Shown: piece after piece, positions 10,979-23,705 of the stretch
How positions within the stretch are numbered: the first letter of the stretch is position 1
Layout: each line of letters begins with the position of its first letter
Program-made: the position numbers and the translations under genes
Assembly: GCA_036785705.1 (NCBI GenBank)
Contig: JAWUZG010000056.1
Span: forward strand, 9,053,001 to 9,117,000
DNA: 64,000 bases
Origin: Acanthornis magna
Taxonomy: Eukaryota > Chordata > Aves > Passeriformes > Acanthizidae
Direction: 5' to 3'
The notes under the pieces: generated by a model
The model's input: the letters and a program-made list of their open reading frames with translations, nothing else
Told to the model about the DNA's origin: nothing
Databases searched by the model: none

Positions 10979-13900
10979 CCCAACACTGCTGCTCCCACAC
11001 CTTTCTGATAGGGAAAACCCAGGCATTGGGCTTGGGTAAATAACTAGGTGTAGGCGTAGGAGTATGCCTAGGCTTAGCATTAGGAGATCTAAAGGGCCTC
11101 GAGCTCCAGGAACACCAAAGCTGGAAAGGGCCTGCCAAGGCAAACGCGGCAAGGCCCCATCATGGCTGCTCCCACACCTTTCTGATCTGGACACGCCACA
11201 GGGTTGGGCACCTCGGCCCCTGCCACCAGCTGCCATTTGGCCTAGTGTTAGGGTTGAGAGATCTAAAGAGACTCGAGCTCCTGGAACACTGGGGCTGGAA
11301 AGGGCCTGCCAAGGCCATCGCAGCAGTGCCCCAACACTGCTGCTCCCACACCTTTCTGATAGGGAAAACCCAGGCATTGGGCTTGGGTAAATAACTAGGT
11401 GTAGGCGTAGGAGTATGCCTAGGCTTAGCATTAGGAGATCTAAAGGGCCTCGAGCTCCAGGAACACCAGGGCTGGAAAGGGCCTGCCAAGGCAAACGCGG
11501 CAAGACCCCATCATGGCTGCTCTCACACCTTTCTGATCTGGACACCCCACATGGGTGGGCACCTCGGCCCCGGCCACCAGCTGCCATTTGGCCTAGAGTT
11601 AGGGTTGAGAGATTTAAAGAGTTACAAGCTCCGGGAACACTGGGGCTGGAAAGGGCCTGCCAAGGACATCGCAACAGTGCCCCAACATTGCTGCTCCTCC
11701 ATCTTTCTGATAGGGAAAACCTAGGTACTGGGCTCGGGTAATTAACTAGGCTAGGGTTAGGGTTACGCCTAGGGTTAGGGTTAGGAGATCTAAAGGGCCT
11801 CGAGCTCCAGGAACACCAGGGCTGGAAAGGGCCTGCCAAGGCAAACGCGGCAAGGCTCCATCATGCCTGCTCCCACACCTTTCTGATCTGGACACCCCAC
11901 ATGGCTGGGCACCTCAGCCCCGGCCACCAGCTGCCATTTGGCCTAGAGTTAGGGTTGAGAGACCTAAAGAGACTCGAGCTCTGGGAACACTGGGGCTGGA
12001 AAGGGCCTGCCAAGGCCATCGCAGCAGTGCCCCAACACTGCTGCTCCCACACCTTTCTGATAGGGAAAACCCAGGCATTGGGCTTGGGTAAATAACTAGG
12101 TGTAGGGGTAGGGTTATGCCAAGGCTTAGCATTAGGAGATCTAAAGGGCCTCGAGCTCCAGGAACACCAGGGCTGGAAAGGGCCTGCCAAGGCAAACGCG
12201 GCAAGGCCCCATCATGGCTGCTCCCACACCTTTCTGATCTGGACACGCCACAGGGTTGGGCACCTCGGCCCCTGCCATCAGCTGCCATTTGGCCTAGTGT
12301 TAGGGTTGAGAGATCTAAAGAGACTCGAGCTCCTGGAACACTGGGGCTGGAAAGGGCCTGCCAAGGCCATCGCAGCAGTGCCCCAACATTGCTGCTCCTC
12401 CATCTTTCTGATAGGGAAAACCAAGGTACTGGGCTCGGGTAATTAACTAGGCTAGGGTTAGGGTTACGCCTAGGGTTAGGGTTAGGAGATCTAAAGGGCC
12501 TCGAGCTCCAGGAACACCAGGGCTGGAAAGGGCCCGCCAAGGCAAACGCGGCAAGGCCCCATCATGGCTGCTCCCACACCTTTCTGATCTGGACACCCCA
12601 CATGGGTGGGCACCTCAGCCCCTGCCACCAGCTGCCATTTGGCCTAGAGTTAGGGTTGAGAGACCTAAAGAGACTCGAGCTCTGGGAACACTGGGGCTGG
12701 AAAGGGCCTGCCAAGGCCATCGCAGCAGTGCCCCAACACTGCTGCTCCCACACCTTTCTGATAGGGAAAACCCAGGCATTGGGCTTGGGTAAATAACTAG
12801 GTGTAGGCGTAGGAGTATGCCTAGGCTTAGCATTAGGAGATCTAAAGGGCCTCGAGCTCCAGGAACACCAAAGCTGGAAAGGGCCTGCCAAGGCAAACGC
12901 GGCAAGGCCCCATCATGGCTGCTCCCACACCTTTCTGATCTGGACACGCCACAGGGTTGGGCACCTCGGCCCCTGCCACCAGCTGCCATTTGGCCTAGTG
13001 TTAGGGTTGAGAGATCTAAAGAGACTCGAGCTCCTGGAACACTGGGGCTGGAAAGGGCCTGCCAAGGCCATCGCAGCAGTGCCCCAACACTGCTGCTCCC
13101 ACACCTTTCTGATAGGGAAAAGCCAGGCATTGGGCTTGGGTAAATAACTAGGTGTAGGCGTAGGAGTATGCCTAGGCTTAGCATTAGGAGATCTAAAGGG
13201 CCTCGAGCTCCAGGAACACCAGGGCTGGAAAGGGCCTGCCAAGGCAAACGCGGCAAGACCCCATCATGGCTGCTCTCACACCTTTCTGATCTGGACACCC
13301 CACATGGGTGGGCACCTCGGCCCCGGCCACCAGCTGCCATTTGGCCTAGAGTTAGGGTTGAGAGATTTAAAGAGTTACAAGCTCCGGGAACACTGGGGCT
13401 GGAAACGGCCTGCCAAGGACATCGCAGCAGTGCCCCAACATTGCTGCTCCTCCATCTTTCTGATAGGGAAAACCAAGGTACTGGGCTCATGTAATTAACT
13501 AGGCTAGGGTTAGGGTTACGCCTAGGGTTAGGGTTAGGAGATCTAAAGGGCCTCGAGCTCCAGGAACACCAGGGCTGGAAAGGGCCTGCCAAGGCAAACG
13601 CGGCAAGGCCCCATCATGGCTGCTCCCACACCTTTCTGATCTGGACACCCCACATGGGTGGGCACCTCAGCCCCTGCCACCAGCTGCCATTTGGCCTAGA
13701 GTTAGGGTTGAGAGATCTAAAGACCCTCGAGCTCTGAGAACACTGGGGCTGGAAAGAGCCTGCCAAGGCCATTGCAGCAGTGCCCCAACATTGCTGCTCC
13801 TCCGTCTTTCTGATAGGAAAAACCCAGGCATTGGGCTTGGGTAAATAACTAAGTGTAGGGGTAGGGTTATGCCTAGGCTTAGCATTAGGAGATCTAAAGG

Positions 13901-15289
13901 GCCTCGAGCTCCAGGAACACCAGGGCTGGAAAGGGCCTGCCAAGGCAAACGCGGCAAGGCCCCATCATGGCTGCTCCCACACCTTTCTGATCTGGACACG
14001 CCACAGGGTTGGGCACCTCGGCCCCTGCCTCCAGCTGCCATTTGGCCTAGAGTTAGGGTTGAGAGATCTAAAGAGACTCGAGCTCCTGGAACACTGGGGC
14101 TGGAAAGGGCCTGCCAAGGCCATCGCAGCAGTGCCCCAGCATTGCTGCTCCTCCATCTTTCTGATAGGGAAAACTTAGGTACTGGGCTTGGGTAATTAAC
14201 TAGGCTAGGGTTAGGGTTACGCCTAGGGTTAGGCTTAGGAGATCTAAAGGGCCTCGAGCTCCAGGAACACCAGGGCTGGAAAGGGCCTGCCAAGGCAAAC
14301 GCGGCAAGACCCCATCATGGCTGCTCCCACACCTTTCTGATCTGGACACCCCACATGGGTGGGCACCTCGGCCCCGGCCACCAGCTGCCATTTGGCCTAG
14401 AGTTAGGGTTGAGAGATTTAAAGAGTTACAAGCTCTGGGAACACTGGGGCTGGAAAGGGCCTGCCAAGGCCATTGCAACAGTGCCCCAACATTGCTGCTC
14501 CTCCATCTTTCTGATAGGGAAAACCTAGGTACTGGGCTAAGGGAAATTAACTAGGCTAGGGTTAGGGTTACACCTAGGGTTAGGGTTAGGAGATCTAAAG
14601 GGCCTCGAGCTCCAGGAACACCAGGGCTGGAAAGGGCCTGCCAAGGCAAACGCGGCAAGGCCCCATCATGGCTGCTCCCACACCTTTCTGATCTGGACAC
14701 GCCACAGGGTTGGGCACCTCGGCCCCGGCCACCAGCTGCCATTTGGCCTAGGGTTAGGGTTGAGAGATCTAAAGAGACTCGAGCTCCTAGAACACTGGGG
14801 CTGGAAAGGGCCTGCCAAGGCCATCGCAGCAGTGCCCCAACACTGCTGCTCCCACACCTTTCTGATAGGGAAAACCCAGGCATTGGGCTTGGGTAAATAA
14901 CTAGGTGTAGGCGTAGGGTTATGCCTAGGCTTAGCATTAGGAGATCTAAAGGGCCTCGAGCTCCAGGAACACCAAAGCTGGAAAGGGCCTGCCAAGGCAA
15001 ACGCGGCAAGACCCCATCATGGCTGCTCCCACACCTTTCTGATCTGGACACCCCACATGGGTGGGCACCTCGGCCCCGGCCACCAGCTGCCATTTGGCCT
15101 AGAGTTAGGGTTGAGAGATTTAAAGAGTTACAAGCTCCGGGAACACTGGGGCTGGAAAGGGCCTGCCAAGGACATCGCAACAGTGCCCCAACATTGCTGC
15201 TCCTCCATCTTTCTGATAGGGAAAACCTAGGTACTGGGCTAAGGGAAATTAACTAGGCTAGGGTTAGGGTTACGCCTAGGGTTAGGGTT
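10979..15289 (+). repeat. Mosaic of left-domain monomers, including second copies of the 0-1.2 kb and 3.2-4.2 kb blocks
   Basis: About 12 monomers. At 11,914-12,600 they resemble 8,759-9,445; 12,616-13,616 repeats 3,150-4,150; 12,973-14,171 repeats 1-1,199. The two last blocks overlap because 1-1,199 is itself a near copy of part of 3.5-4.2 kb plus one further type. Monomers at about 14,570-15,270 resemble 4.4-5.1 and 20.9-21.6 kb. No foreign sequence. Confidence 0.75.
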
Positions 15290-18200
15290 AGGAGATCTAA
15301 AGGGCCTCGAGCTCCAGGAACACCAGGGCTGGAAAGGGCCTGCCAAGGCAAACGCGGCAAGGCCCCATCATGGCTGCTCCCACACCTTTTTGATCTGGAC
15401 ACGCCACAGGGTTGGGCACCTCGGCCCCTGCCACCAGCTGCCATTTGGCCTAGAGTTAGGGTTGAGAGATCTAAAGAGACTCGAGCTCCTGGAACACTGG
15501 GGCTGGAAAGGGCCTGCCAAGGCCATCGCAGCAGTGCCCCAGCATTGCTGCTCCTCCATCTTTCTGATAGGGAAAACTTAGGTACTGGGCTTGGGTAATT
15601 AACTAGGCTAGGGTTAGGGTTACGCCTAGGGTTAGGCTTAGGAGATCTAAAGGGCCTCGAGCTCCAGGAACACCAGGGCTGGAAAGGGCCTGCCAAGGCA
15701 AACGCGGCAAGGCCCCATCATGCCTGCTCCCACACCTTTCTGATCTGGACACGCCACAGGGTTGGGCACCTCGGCCCCTGCCACCAGCTGCCATTTGGCC
15801 TAGTGTTAGGGTTGAGAGATCTAAAGAGACTCGAGCTCCTGGAACACTGGGGCTGGAAAGGGCCTGCCAAGACCATCGCAGCAGTGCCCCAACACTGCTG
15901 CTCCCACACCTTTCTGATAGGGAAAACCCAGGCATTGGGCTTGGGTAAATAACTAGGTGTAGGGGTAGGGTTATGCCTAGGCTTAGCATTAGGAGATCTA
16001 AAGGGCTTCGAGCTCAAGGAACACCAAAGCTGGAAAGGGCCTGCCAAGGCAAACGCGGCAAGACCCCATCATGGCTGCTCCCACACCTTTCTGATCTGGA
16101 GACCCCACATGGGTGGGCACCTCGGCCCCGGCCACCAGCTGCCATTTGGCCTAGAGTTAGGGTTGAGAGATTTAAAGAGTTACAAGCTCTGGGAACACTG
16201 GGGCTGGAAAGGGCCTGCAAAGGCCATTGCAACAGTGCCCCAACATTGCTGCTCCTCCATCTTTCTGATAGGGAAAACCTAGGTACTGGGCTAAGGGAAA
16301 TTAACTAGGCTAGGGTTAGGGTTACACCTAGGGTTAGGGTTAGGAGATCTAAAGGGCCTCGAGCTCCAGGAACACCAGGGCTGGAAAGGGCCTGCCAAGG
16401 CAAACGCGGCAAAGCCCCATCATGGCTGCTCCCACACCTTTCTGATCTGGACACGCCACAGGGTTGGGCACCTCGGCCCCTGCCACCAGCTGCCATTTGG
16501 CCTAGTGTTAGGGTTGAGAGATCTAAAGAGACTCAAGCTCCTTGAACACTGGGGCTGGAAAGGGCCTGCCAAGGCCATCGCAGCAGTGCCCCAACATTGC
16601 TGCTCCTCCATCTGTCTGATAGGGAAAACCAAGGTACTGGGCTCGGGTAATTAACTAGGCTAGGGTTAGGGTTACACCTAGGGTTAGGGTTAGGAGATCT
16701 AAAGGGCCTCGAGCTCCAGGAACACCTGGGCTGGAAAGGGCCTGCCAAGGCAAACGCGGCAAGGCCCCATCATGGCTGCTCCCACACCTTTCTGATCTGG
16801 ACACGCCACAGGGTTGGGCACCTCGGCCCCTGCCACCAGCTGCCATTTGGCCTAGAGTTAGGGTTGAGAGACCTAAAGAGACTCGAGCTCTGGGAACACT
16901 GGGGCTGGAAAGGGCCTGCCAAGGCCATCGCAGCAGTGCCCCAACACTGCTGCTCCCACACCTTTCTGATAGGGAAAACCCAGGCATTGGGCTTGGGTAA
17001 ATAACTAGGTGTAGGCGTAGGAGTATGCCTAGGCTTAGCATTAGGAGATCTAAAGGGCCTCGAGCTCCAGGAACACCAAAGCTGGAAAGGGCCTGCCAAG
17101 GCAAACGCGGCAAGGCCCCATCATGGCTGCTCCCACACCTTTCTGATCTGGACACGCCACAGGGTTGGGCACCTCGGCCCCTGCCACCAGCTGCCATTTG
17201 GCCTAGTGTTAGGGTTGAGAGATCTAAAGAGACTCGAGCTCCTGGAACACTGGGGCTGGAAAGGGCCTGCCAAGGCCATCGCAGCAGTGCCCCAACACTG
17301 CTGCTCCCACACCTTTCTGATAGGGAAAACCCAGGCATTGGGCTTGGATAAATAACTAGGTGTAGGGGTAGGGTTATGCCAAGGCTTAGCATTAGGAGAT
17401 CTAAAGGGCCTCGAGCTCCAGGAACACCAGGGCTGGAAAGGGCCTGCCAAGGCAAACGCGGCAAGGCCCCATCATGGCTGCTCCCACACCTTTCTGATCT
17501 GGACACCCCACATGGGTGGGCACCTCGGCCCCAGCCACCAGCTGCCATTTTGCCTAGAGTTAGGGTTGAGAGATTTAAAGAGTTACAAGCTCCGGGAACA
17601 CTGGGGCTGGAAAGGGCCTGCCAAGGCCATCGCAGCAGTGCCCCAACATTGCTGCTCCTCCATCTGTCTGATAGGGAAAGCCTAGGTACTGGGCTCATGT
17701 AATTAACTAGGCTAGGGTTAGGGTTACACCTAGGGTTAGGGTTAGGAGATCTAAAGGGCCTCGAGCTCCAGGAACACCAAAGCTGGAAAGGGCCTGCCAA
17801 GGCAAACGCGGCAAGGCCCCATCATGGCTGCTCCCACACCTTTTTGATCTGGACACGCCACAGGGTTGGGCACCTCGGCCCCGGCCACCAGCTGCCATTT
17901 GGCCTAGGGTTAGGGTTGAGAGATCTAAAGAGACTCGAGCTCCTAGAACACTGGAGCTGGAAAGGGCCTGCCAAGGCCATCGCAGCAGTGCCCCAACACT
18001 GCTGCTCCCACACCTTTCTGATAGGGAAAACCTAGGTACTGGGCTAAGGGAAATTAACTAGGCTAGGGTTAGGGTTACGCCTAGGGTTAGGGTAAGGAGA
18101 TCTAAAGGGCCTCGAGCTCCAGGAACACCAGGGCTGGAAAGGGCCTGCCAAGGCAAACGCGGCAAGGCTCCATCATGCCTGCTCCCACACCTTTCTGATC

Positions 18201-21200
18201 TGGACACCCCACATGGCTGGGCACCTCAGCCCCGGCCACCAGCTGCCATTTGGCCTAGAGTTAGGGTTGAGAGACCTAAAGAGACTCGAGCTCTGGGAAC
18301 ACTGGGGCTGGAAAGGGCCTGCCAAGGCCATCGCAGCAGTGCCCTAACACTGCTGCTCCCACACCTTTCTGATAGGGAAAACCCAGGCATTGGGCTTGGG
18401 TAAATAACTAGGTGTAGGGGTAGGGTTATGCCTAGGCTTAGCATTAGGAGATCTAAAGGGCCTCGAGCTCCAGGAACACCAAAGCTGGAAAGGGCCTGCC
18501 AAGGCAAACGCGGCAAGACCCCATCATGGCTGCTCCCACACCTTTCTGATCTGGACACCCCACATGGGTGGGCACCTCGGCCCCGGCCACCAGCTGCCAT
18601 TTGGCCTAGAGTTAGGGTTGAGAGATTTAAAGAGTTACAAGCTCTGGGAACACTGGGGCTGGAAAGGGCCTGCCAAGGCCATTGCAACAGTGCCCCAACA
18701 TTGCTGCTCCTCCATCTTTCTGATAGGGAAAACCTAGGTACTGGGCTAAGGGAAATTAACTAGGCTAGGGTTAGGGTTACACCTAGGGTTAGGGTTTGGA
18801 GATCTAAAGGGCCTCGAGCTCCAGGAACACCAGGGCTGGAAAGGGCCTGCCAAGGCAAACGCGGCAAAGCCCCATCATGGCTGCTCCCACACCTTTCTGA
18901 TCTGGACACGCCACAGGGTTGGGCACCTCGGCCCCTGCCACCAGCTGCCATTTGGCCTAGTGTTAGGGTTGAGAGATCTAAAGAGACTCGAGCTCCTGGA
19001 ACACTGGGGCTGGAAAGGGCCTGCCAAGGCCATCGCAGCAGTGCCCCAACATTGCTGCTCCTCCATCTGTCTGATAGGGAAAACCAAGGTACTGGGCTCG
19101 GGTAATTAACTAGGCTAGGGTTAGGGTTACACCTAGGGTTAGGGTTAGGAGATCTAAAGGGCCTCGAGCTCCAGGAACACCTGGGCTGGAAAGGGCCTGC
19201 CAAGGCAAACGCGGCAAGGCCCCATCATGGCTGCTCCCACACCTTTCTGATCTGGACACGCCACAGGGTTGGGCACCTCGGCCCCTGCCACCAGCTGCCA
19301 TTTGGCCTAGTGTTAGGGTTGAGAGATCAAAAGAGACTCGAGCTCTGGGAACACTGGGGCTGGAAAGGGCCTGCCAAGGCCATCGCAGTAGTGCCCCAAC
19401 ACTGCTGCTCCCACACCTTTCTGATAGGGAAAACCCAGGCATTGGGCTCGGGTAAATAACTAGGTGTAGGCGTAGGGTTATGCCTAGGCTTAGCATTAGG
19501 AGATCTAAAGGGCCTCGAGCTCCAGGAACACCAGGGCTGGAAAGGGCCTGCCAAGGCAAACGCGGCAAGGCCCCATCATGGCTGCTCCCACACCTTTCTG
19601 ATCTGGACACCCCACATGGGTGGGCACCTCGGCCCCAGCCACCAGCTGCCATTTTGCCTAGAGTTAGGGTTGAGAGATTTAAAGAGTTACAAGCTCCGGG
19701 AACACTGGGGCTGGAAAGGGCCTGCCAAGGCCATCGCAGCAGTGCCCCAACATTGCTGCTCCTCCATCTGTCTGATAGGGAAAGCCTAGGTACTGGGCTC
19801 ATGTAATTAACTAGGCTAGGGTTAGGGTTACACCTAGGGTTAGGGTTAGGAGATCTAAAGGGCCTGTAGCTCCAGGAACACCAAAGCTGGAAAGGGCCTG
19901 CCAAGGCAAACGCGGCAAGGCCCCATCATGGCTGCTCCCACACCTTTTTGATCTGGACGCGCCACAGGGTTGGGCACCTCGGCCCCGGCCACCAGCTGCC
20001 ATTTGGCCTAGGGTTAGGGTTAAGAGATCTAAAGAGACTCGAGCTCCTAGAACACTGGAGCTGGAAAGGGCCTGCCAAGGCCATCGCAGCAGTGCCCCAA
20101 CACTGCTGCTCCCACACCTTTCTGATAGGGAAAACCTAGGTACTGGGCTAAGGGAAATTAACTAGGCTAGGGTTAGGGTTACGCCTAGGGTTAGGGTAAG
20201 GAGATCTAAAGGGCCTCGAGCTCCAGGAACACCAGGGCTGGAAAGGGCCTGCCAAGGCAAACGCGGCAAGGCTCCATCATGCCTGCTCCCACACCTTTCT
20301 GATCTGGACACCCCACATGGCTGGGCACCTCAGCCCCGGCCACCAGCTGCCATTTGGCCTAGAGTTAGGGTTGAGAGACCTAAAGAGACTCGAGCTCTGG
20401 GAACACTGGGGCTGGAAAGGGCCTGCCAAGGCCATCGCAGCAGTGCCCCAACACTGCTGCTCCCACACCTTTCTGATAGGGAAAACCCAGGCATTGGGCT
20501 TGGGTAAATAACTAGGTGTAGGGGTAGGGTTATGCCTAGGCTTAGCATTAGGAGATCTAAAGGGCCTCGAGCTCCAGGAACACCAAAGCTGGAAAGGGCC
20601 TGCCAAGGCAAACGCGGCAAGACCCCATCATGGCTGCTCCCACACCTTTCTGATCTGGACACCCCACATGGGTGGGCACCTCGGCCCCGGCCACCAGCTG
20701 CCATTTGGCCTAGAGTTAGGGTTGAGAGATTTAAAGAGTTACAAGCTCTGGGAACACTGGGGCTGGAAAGGGCCTGCCAAGGCCATTGCAACAGTGCCCC
20801 AACATTGCTGCTCCTCCATCTTTCTGATAGGGAAAACCAAGGTACTGGGCTCGGGTAATTAACTAGGCTAGGGTTAGGGTTACACCTAGGGTTAGGGTTA
20901 GGAGATCTAAAGGGCCTCGAGCTCCAGGAACACCAGGGCTGGAAAGGGCCTGCCAAGGCAAACGCGGCAAGGCCCCATCATGGCTGCTCCCACACCTTTC
21001 TGATCTGGACACGCCACAGGGTTGGGCACCTCGGCCCCGGCCACCAGCTGCCATTTGGCCTAGGGTTAGGGTTGAGAGATCTAAAGAGACTCGAGCTCCT
21101 AGAACACTGGAGCTGGAAAGGGCCTGCCAAGGCCATCGCAGCAGTGCCCCAACACTGCTGCTCCCACACCTTTCTGATAGGGAAAACCCAGGCATTGGGC

Positions 21201-21660
21201 TTGGGTAAATAACTAGGTGTAGGCGTAGGGTTATGCCTAGGCTTAGCATTAGGAGATCTAAAGGGCCTCGAGCTCCAGGAACACCAAAGCTGGAAAGGGC
21301 CTGCCAAGGCAAACGCGGCAAGACCCCATCATGGCTGCTCCCACACCTTTCTGATCTGGACACCCCACATGGGTGGGCACCTCGGCCCCGGCCACCAGCT
21401 GCCATTTGGCCTAGAGTTAGGGTTGAGAGATTTAAAGAGTTACAAGCTCCGGGAACACTGGGGCTGGAAAGGGCCTGCCAAGGACATCGCAACAGTGCCC
21501 CAACATTGCTGCTCCTCCATCTTTCTGATAGGGAAAACCTAGGTACTGGGCTAAGGGAAATTAACTAGGCTAGGGTTAGGATTACGCCTAGGGTTAGGGT
21601 TAGGAGATCTAAAGGGCCTCGAGCTCCAGGAACACCAGGGCTGGAAAGGGCCTGCCAAGG
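15290..21660 (+). repeat. Left-domain block, template or sister of 23.7-29.7 kb
   Basis: About 18 monomers with a recurring three-monomer rhythm of type 2 tails (1,052 bp). Marks shared with 23,706-27,146 at an offset of 8,416 bp (24 monomers) include CACCTTTTTGATC (15,384), GGGCTTCGAGCTCAAGG (16,003) and CCTGCAAAGGCC (16,214). Marks shared with about 27,235-29,720 at an offset of 8,065 bp (23 monomers) include GAGAGATCAAAAGAG (19,321) and TTAGGATTACG (21,577). Confidence 0.8.
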
Positions 21661-23705
21661 CAAACGCGGCAAGGCTCCATCATGCCTGCTCCCACACCTT
21701 TCTGATCTGGACACCCCACATGGCTGGGCACCTCAGCCCCTGCCACCAGCTGCCATTTGGCCTAGAGTTAGGGTTGAGAGACCTAAAGAGACTCGAGCTC
21801 TGGGAACACTGGGGCTCGAAAGGGCCTGCCAAGGCCATCGCAGCAGTGCCCCAACACTGCTGCTCCCACACCTTTCTGATAGGGAAAACCCAGGCATTGG
21901 GCTTGGGTAAATAACTAGGTGTAGGCGTAGGAGTATGCCTAGGCTTAGCATTAGGAGATCTAAAGGGCCTCGAGCTCCAGGAACACCAAAGCTGGAAAGG
22001 GCCTGCCAAGGGAAACGCGGCAAGGCCCCATCATGGCTGCTCCCACACCTTTCTGATCTGGACACGCCACAGGGTTGGGCACCTCGGCCCCTGCCACCAG
22101 CTGCCATTTGGCCTAGTGTTAGGGTTGAGAGATCTAAAGAGACTCGAGCTCCTGGAACACTGGGGCTGGAAAGGGCCTGCCAAGGCCATCACAGCAGTGC
22201 CCCAACACTGCTGCTCCCACACCTTTCTGATAGGGAAAACCCAGGCATTGGGCTTGGGTAAATAACTAGGTGTAGGTGTAGGGTTATGCCTAGGCTTAGC
22301 ATTAGGAGATCTAAAGGGCCTCGAGATCCAGGAACACCAGGGCTGGAAAGGGCCTGCCAAGGCAAACGCGGCAAGACCCCATCATGGCTGCTCTCACACC
22401 TTTCTGATCTGGACACCCCACATGGGTGGGCACCTCGGCCCCGGCCACCAGCTGCCATTTGGCCTAGTGTTAGGGTTGAGAGATTTAAAGAGTTACAAGC
22501 TCCGGGAACACTGGGGCTGGAAAGGGCCTGCCAAGGACATCGCAACAGTGCCCCAACATTGCTGCTCCTCCATCTTTCTGATTGAGAAAACCTAGGTACT
22601 GGGCTCGGGTAATTAACTAGGCTAGGGTTAGGGTTACACCTAGGGTTAGGGTTAGGAGATCTAAAGGGCCTGTAGCTCCAGGAACACCAAAGCTGGAAAG
22701 GGCCTGCCAAGGCAAACGCGGCAAGGCCCCATCATGGCTGCTCCCACACCTTTTTGATCTGGACGCGCCACAGGGTTGGGCACCTCGGCCCCGGCCACCA
22801 GCTGCCATTTGGCCTAGGGTTAGGGTTAAGAGATCTAAAGAGACTCGAGCTCCTAGAACACTGGAGCTGGAAAGGGCCTGCCAAGGCCATCGCAGCAGTG
22901 CCCCAACACTGCTGCTCCCACACCTTTCTGATAGGGAAAACCTAGGTACTGGGCTAAGGGAAATTAACTAGGCTAGGGTTAGGGTTACGCCTAGGGTTAG
23001 GGTAAGGAGATCTAAAGGGCCTCGAGCTCCAGGAACACCAGGGCTGGAAAGGGCCTGCCAAGGCAAACGCGGCAAGGCTCCATCATGCCTGCTCCCACAC
23101 CTTTCTGATCTGGACACCCCACATGGCTGGGCACCTCAGCCCCGGCCACCAGCTGCCATTTGGCCTAGAGTTAGGGTTGAGAGACCTAAAGAGACTCGAG
23201 CTCTGGGAACACTGGGGCTGGAAAGGGCCTGCCAAGGCCATCGCAGCAGTGCCCTAACACTGCTGCTCCCACACCTTTCTGATAGGGAAAACCCAGGCAT
23301 TGGGCTTGGGTAAATAACTAGGTGTAGGGGTAGGGTTATGCCAAGGCTTAGCATTAGGAGATCTAAAGGGCCTCGAGCTCCAGGAACACCAGGGCTGGAA
23401 AGGGCCTGCCAAGGCAAACGCGGCAAGGCCCCATCATGGCTGCTCCCACACCTTTCTGATCTGGACACGCCACAGGGTTGGGCACCTCAGCCCCTGCCAC
23501 CAGCTGCCATTTGGCCTAGTGTTAGGGTTGAGAGATCTAAAGAGACTCGAGCTCCTGGAACACTGGGGCTGGAAAGGGCCTGCCAAGGCCATCGCAGCAG
23601 TGCCCCAACATTGCTGCTCCTCCATCTTTCTGATAGGGAAAACCAAGGTACTGGGCTCGGGTAATTAACTAGGCTAGGGTTAGGGTTACGCCTAGGGTTA
23701 GGCTT
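21661..23705 (+). repeat. Linker monomers with a copy of 19.86-20.4 kb
   Basis: About six monomers. From 22,670 the sequence repeats 19,864-20,430 at an offset of 2,806 bp (eight monomers), marked by GGGCCTGTAGCTCC, GGACGCGCC and GGGTTAAGAG. The monomer just before carries private changes: TCGAGATCC at about 22,321 and TGATTGAGAAAACC at about 22,580. The latter removes the otherwise near-constant TGATAGGGAAAA. Confidence 0.75.
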
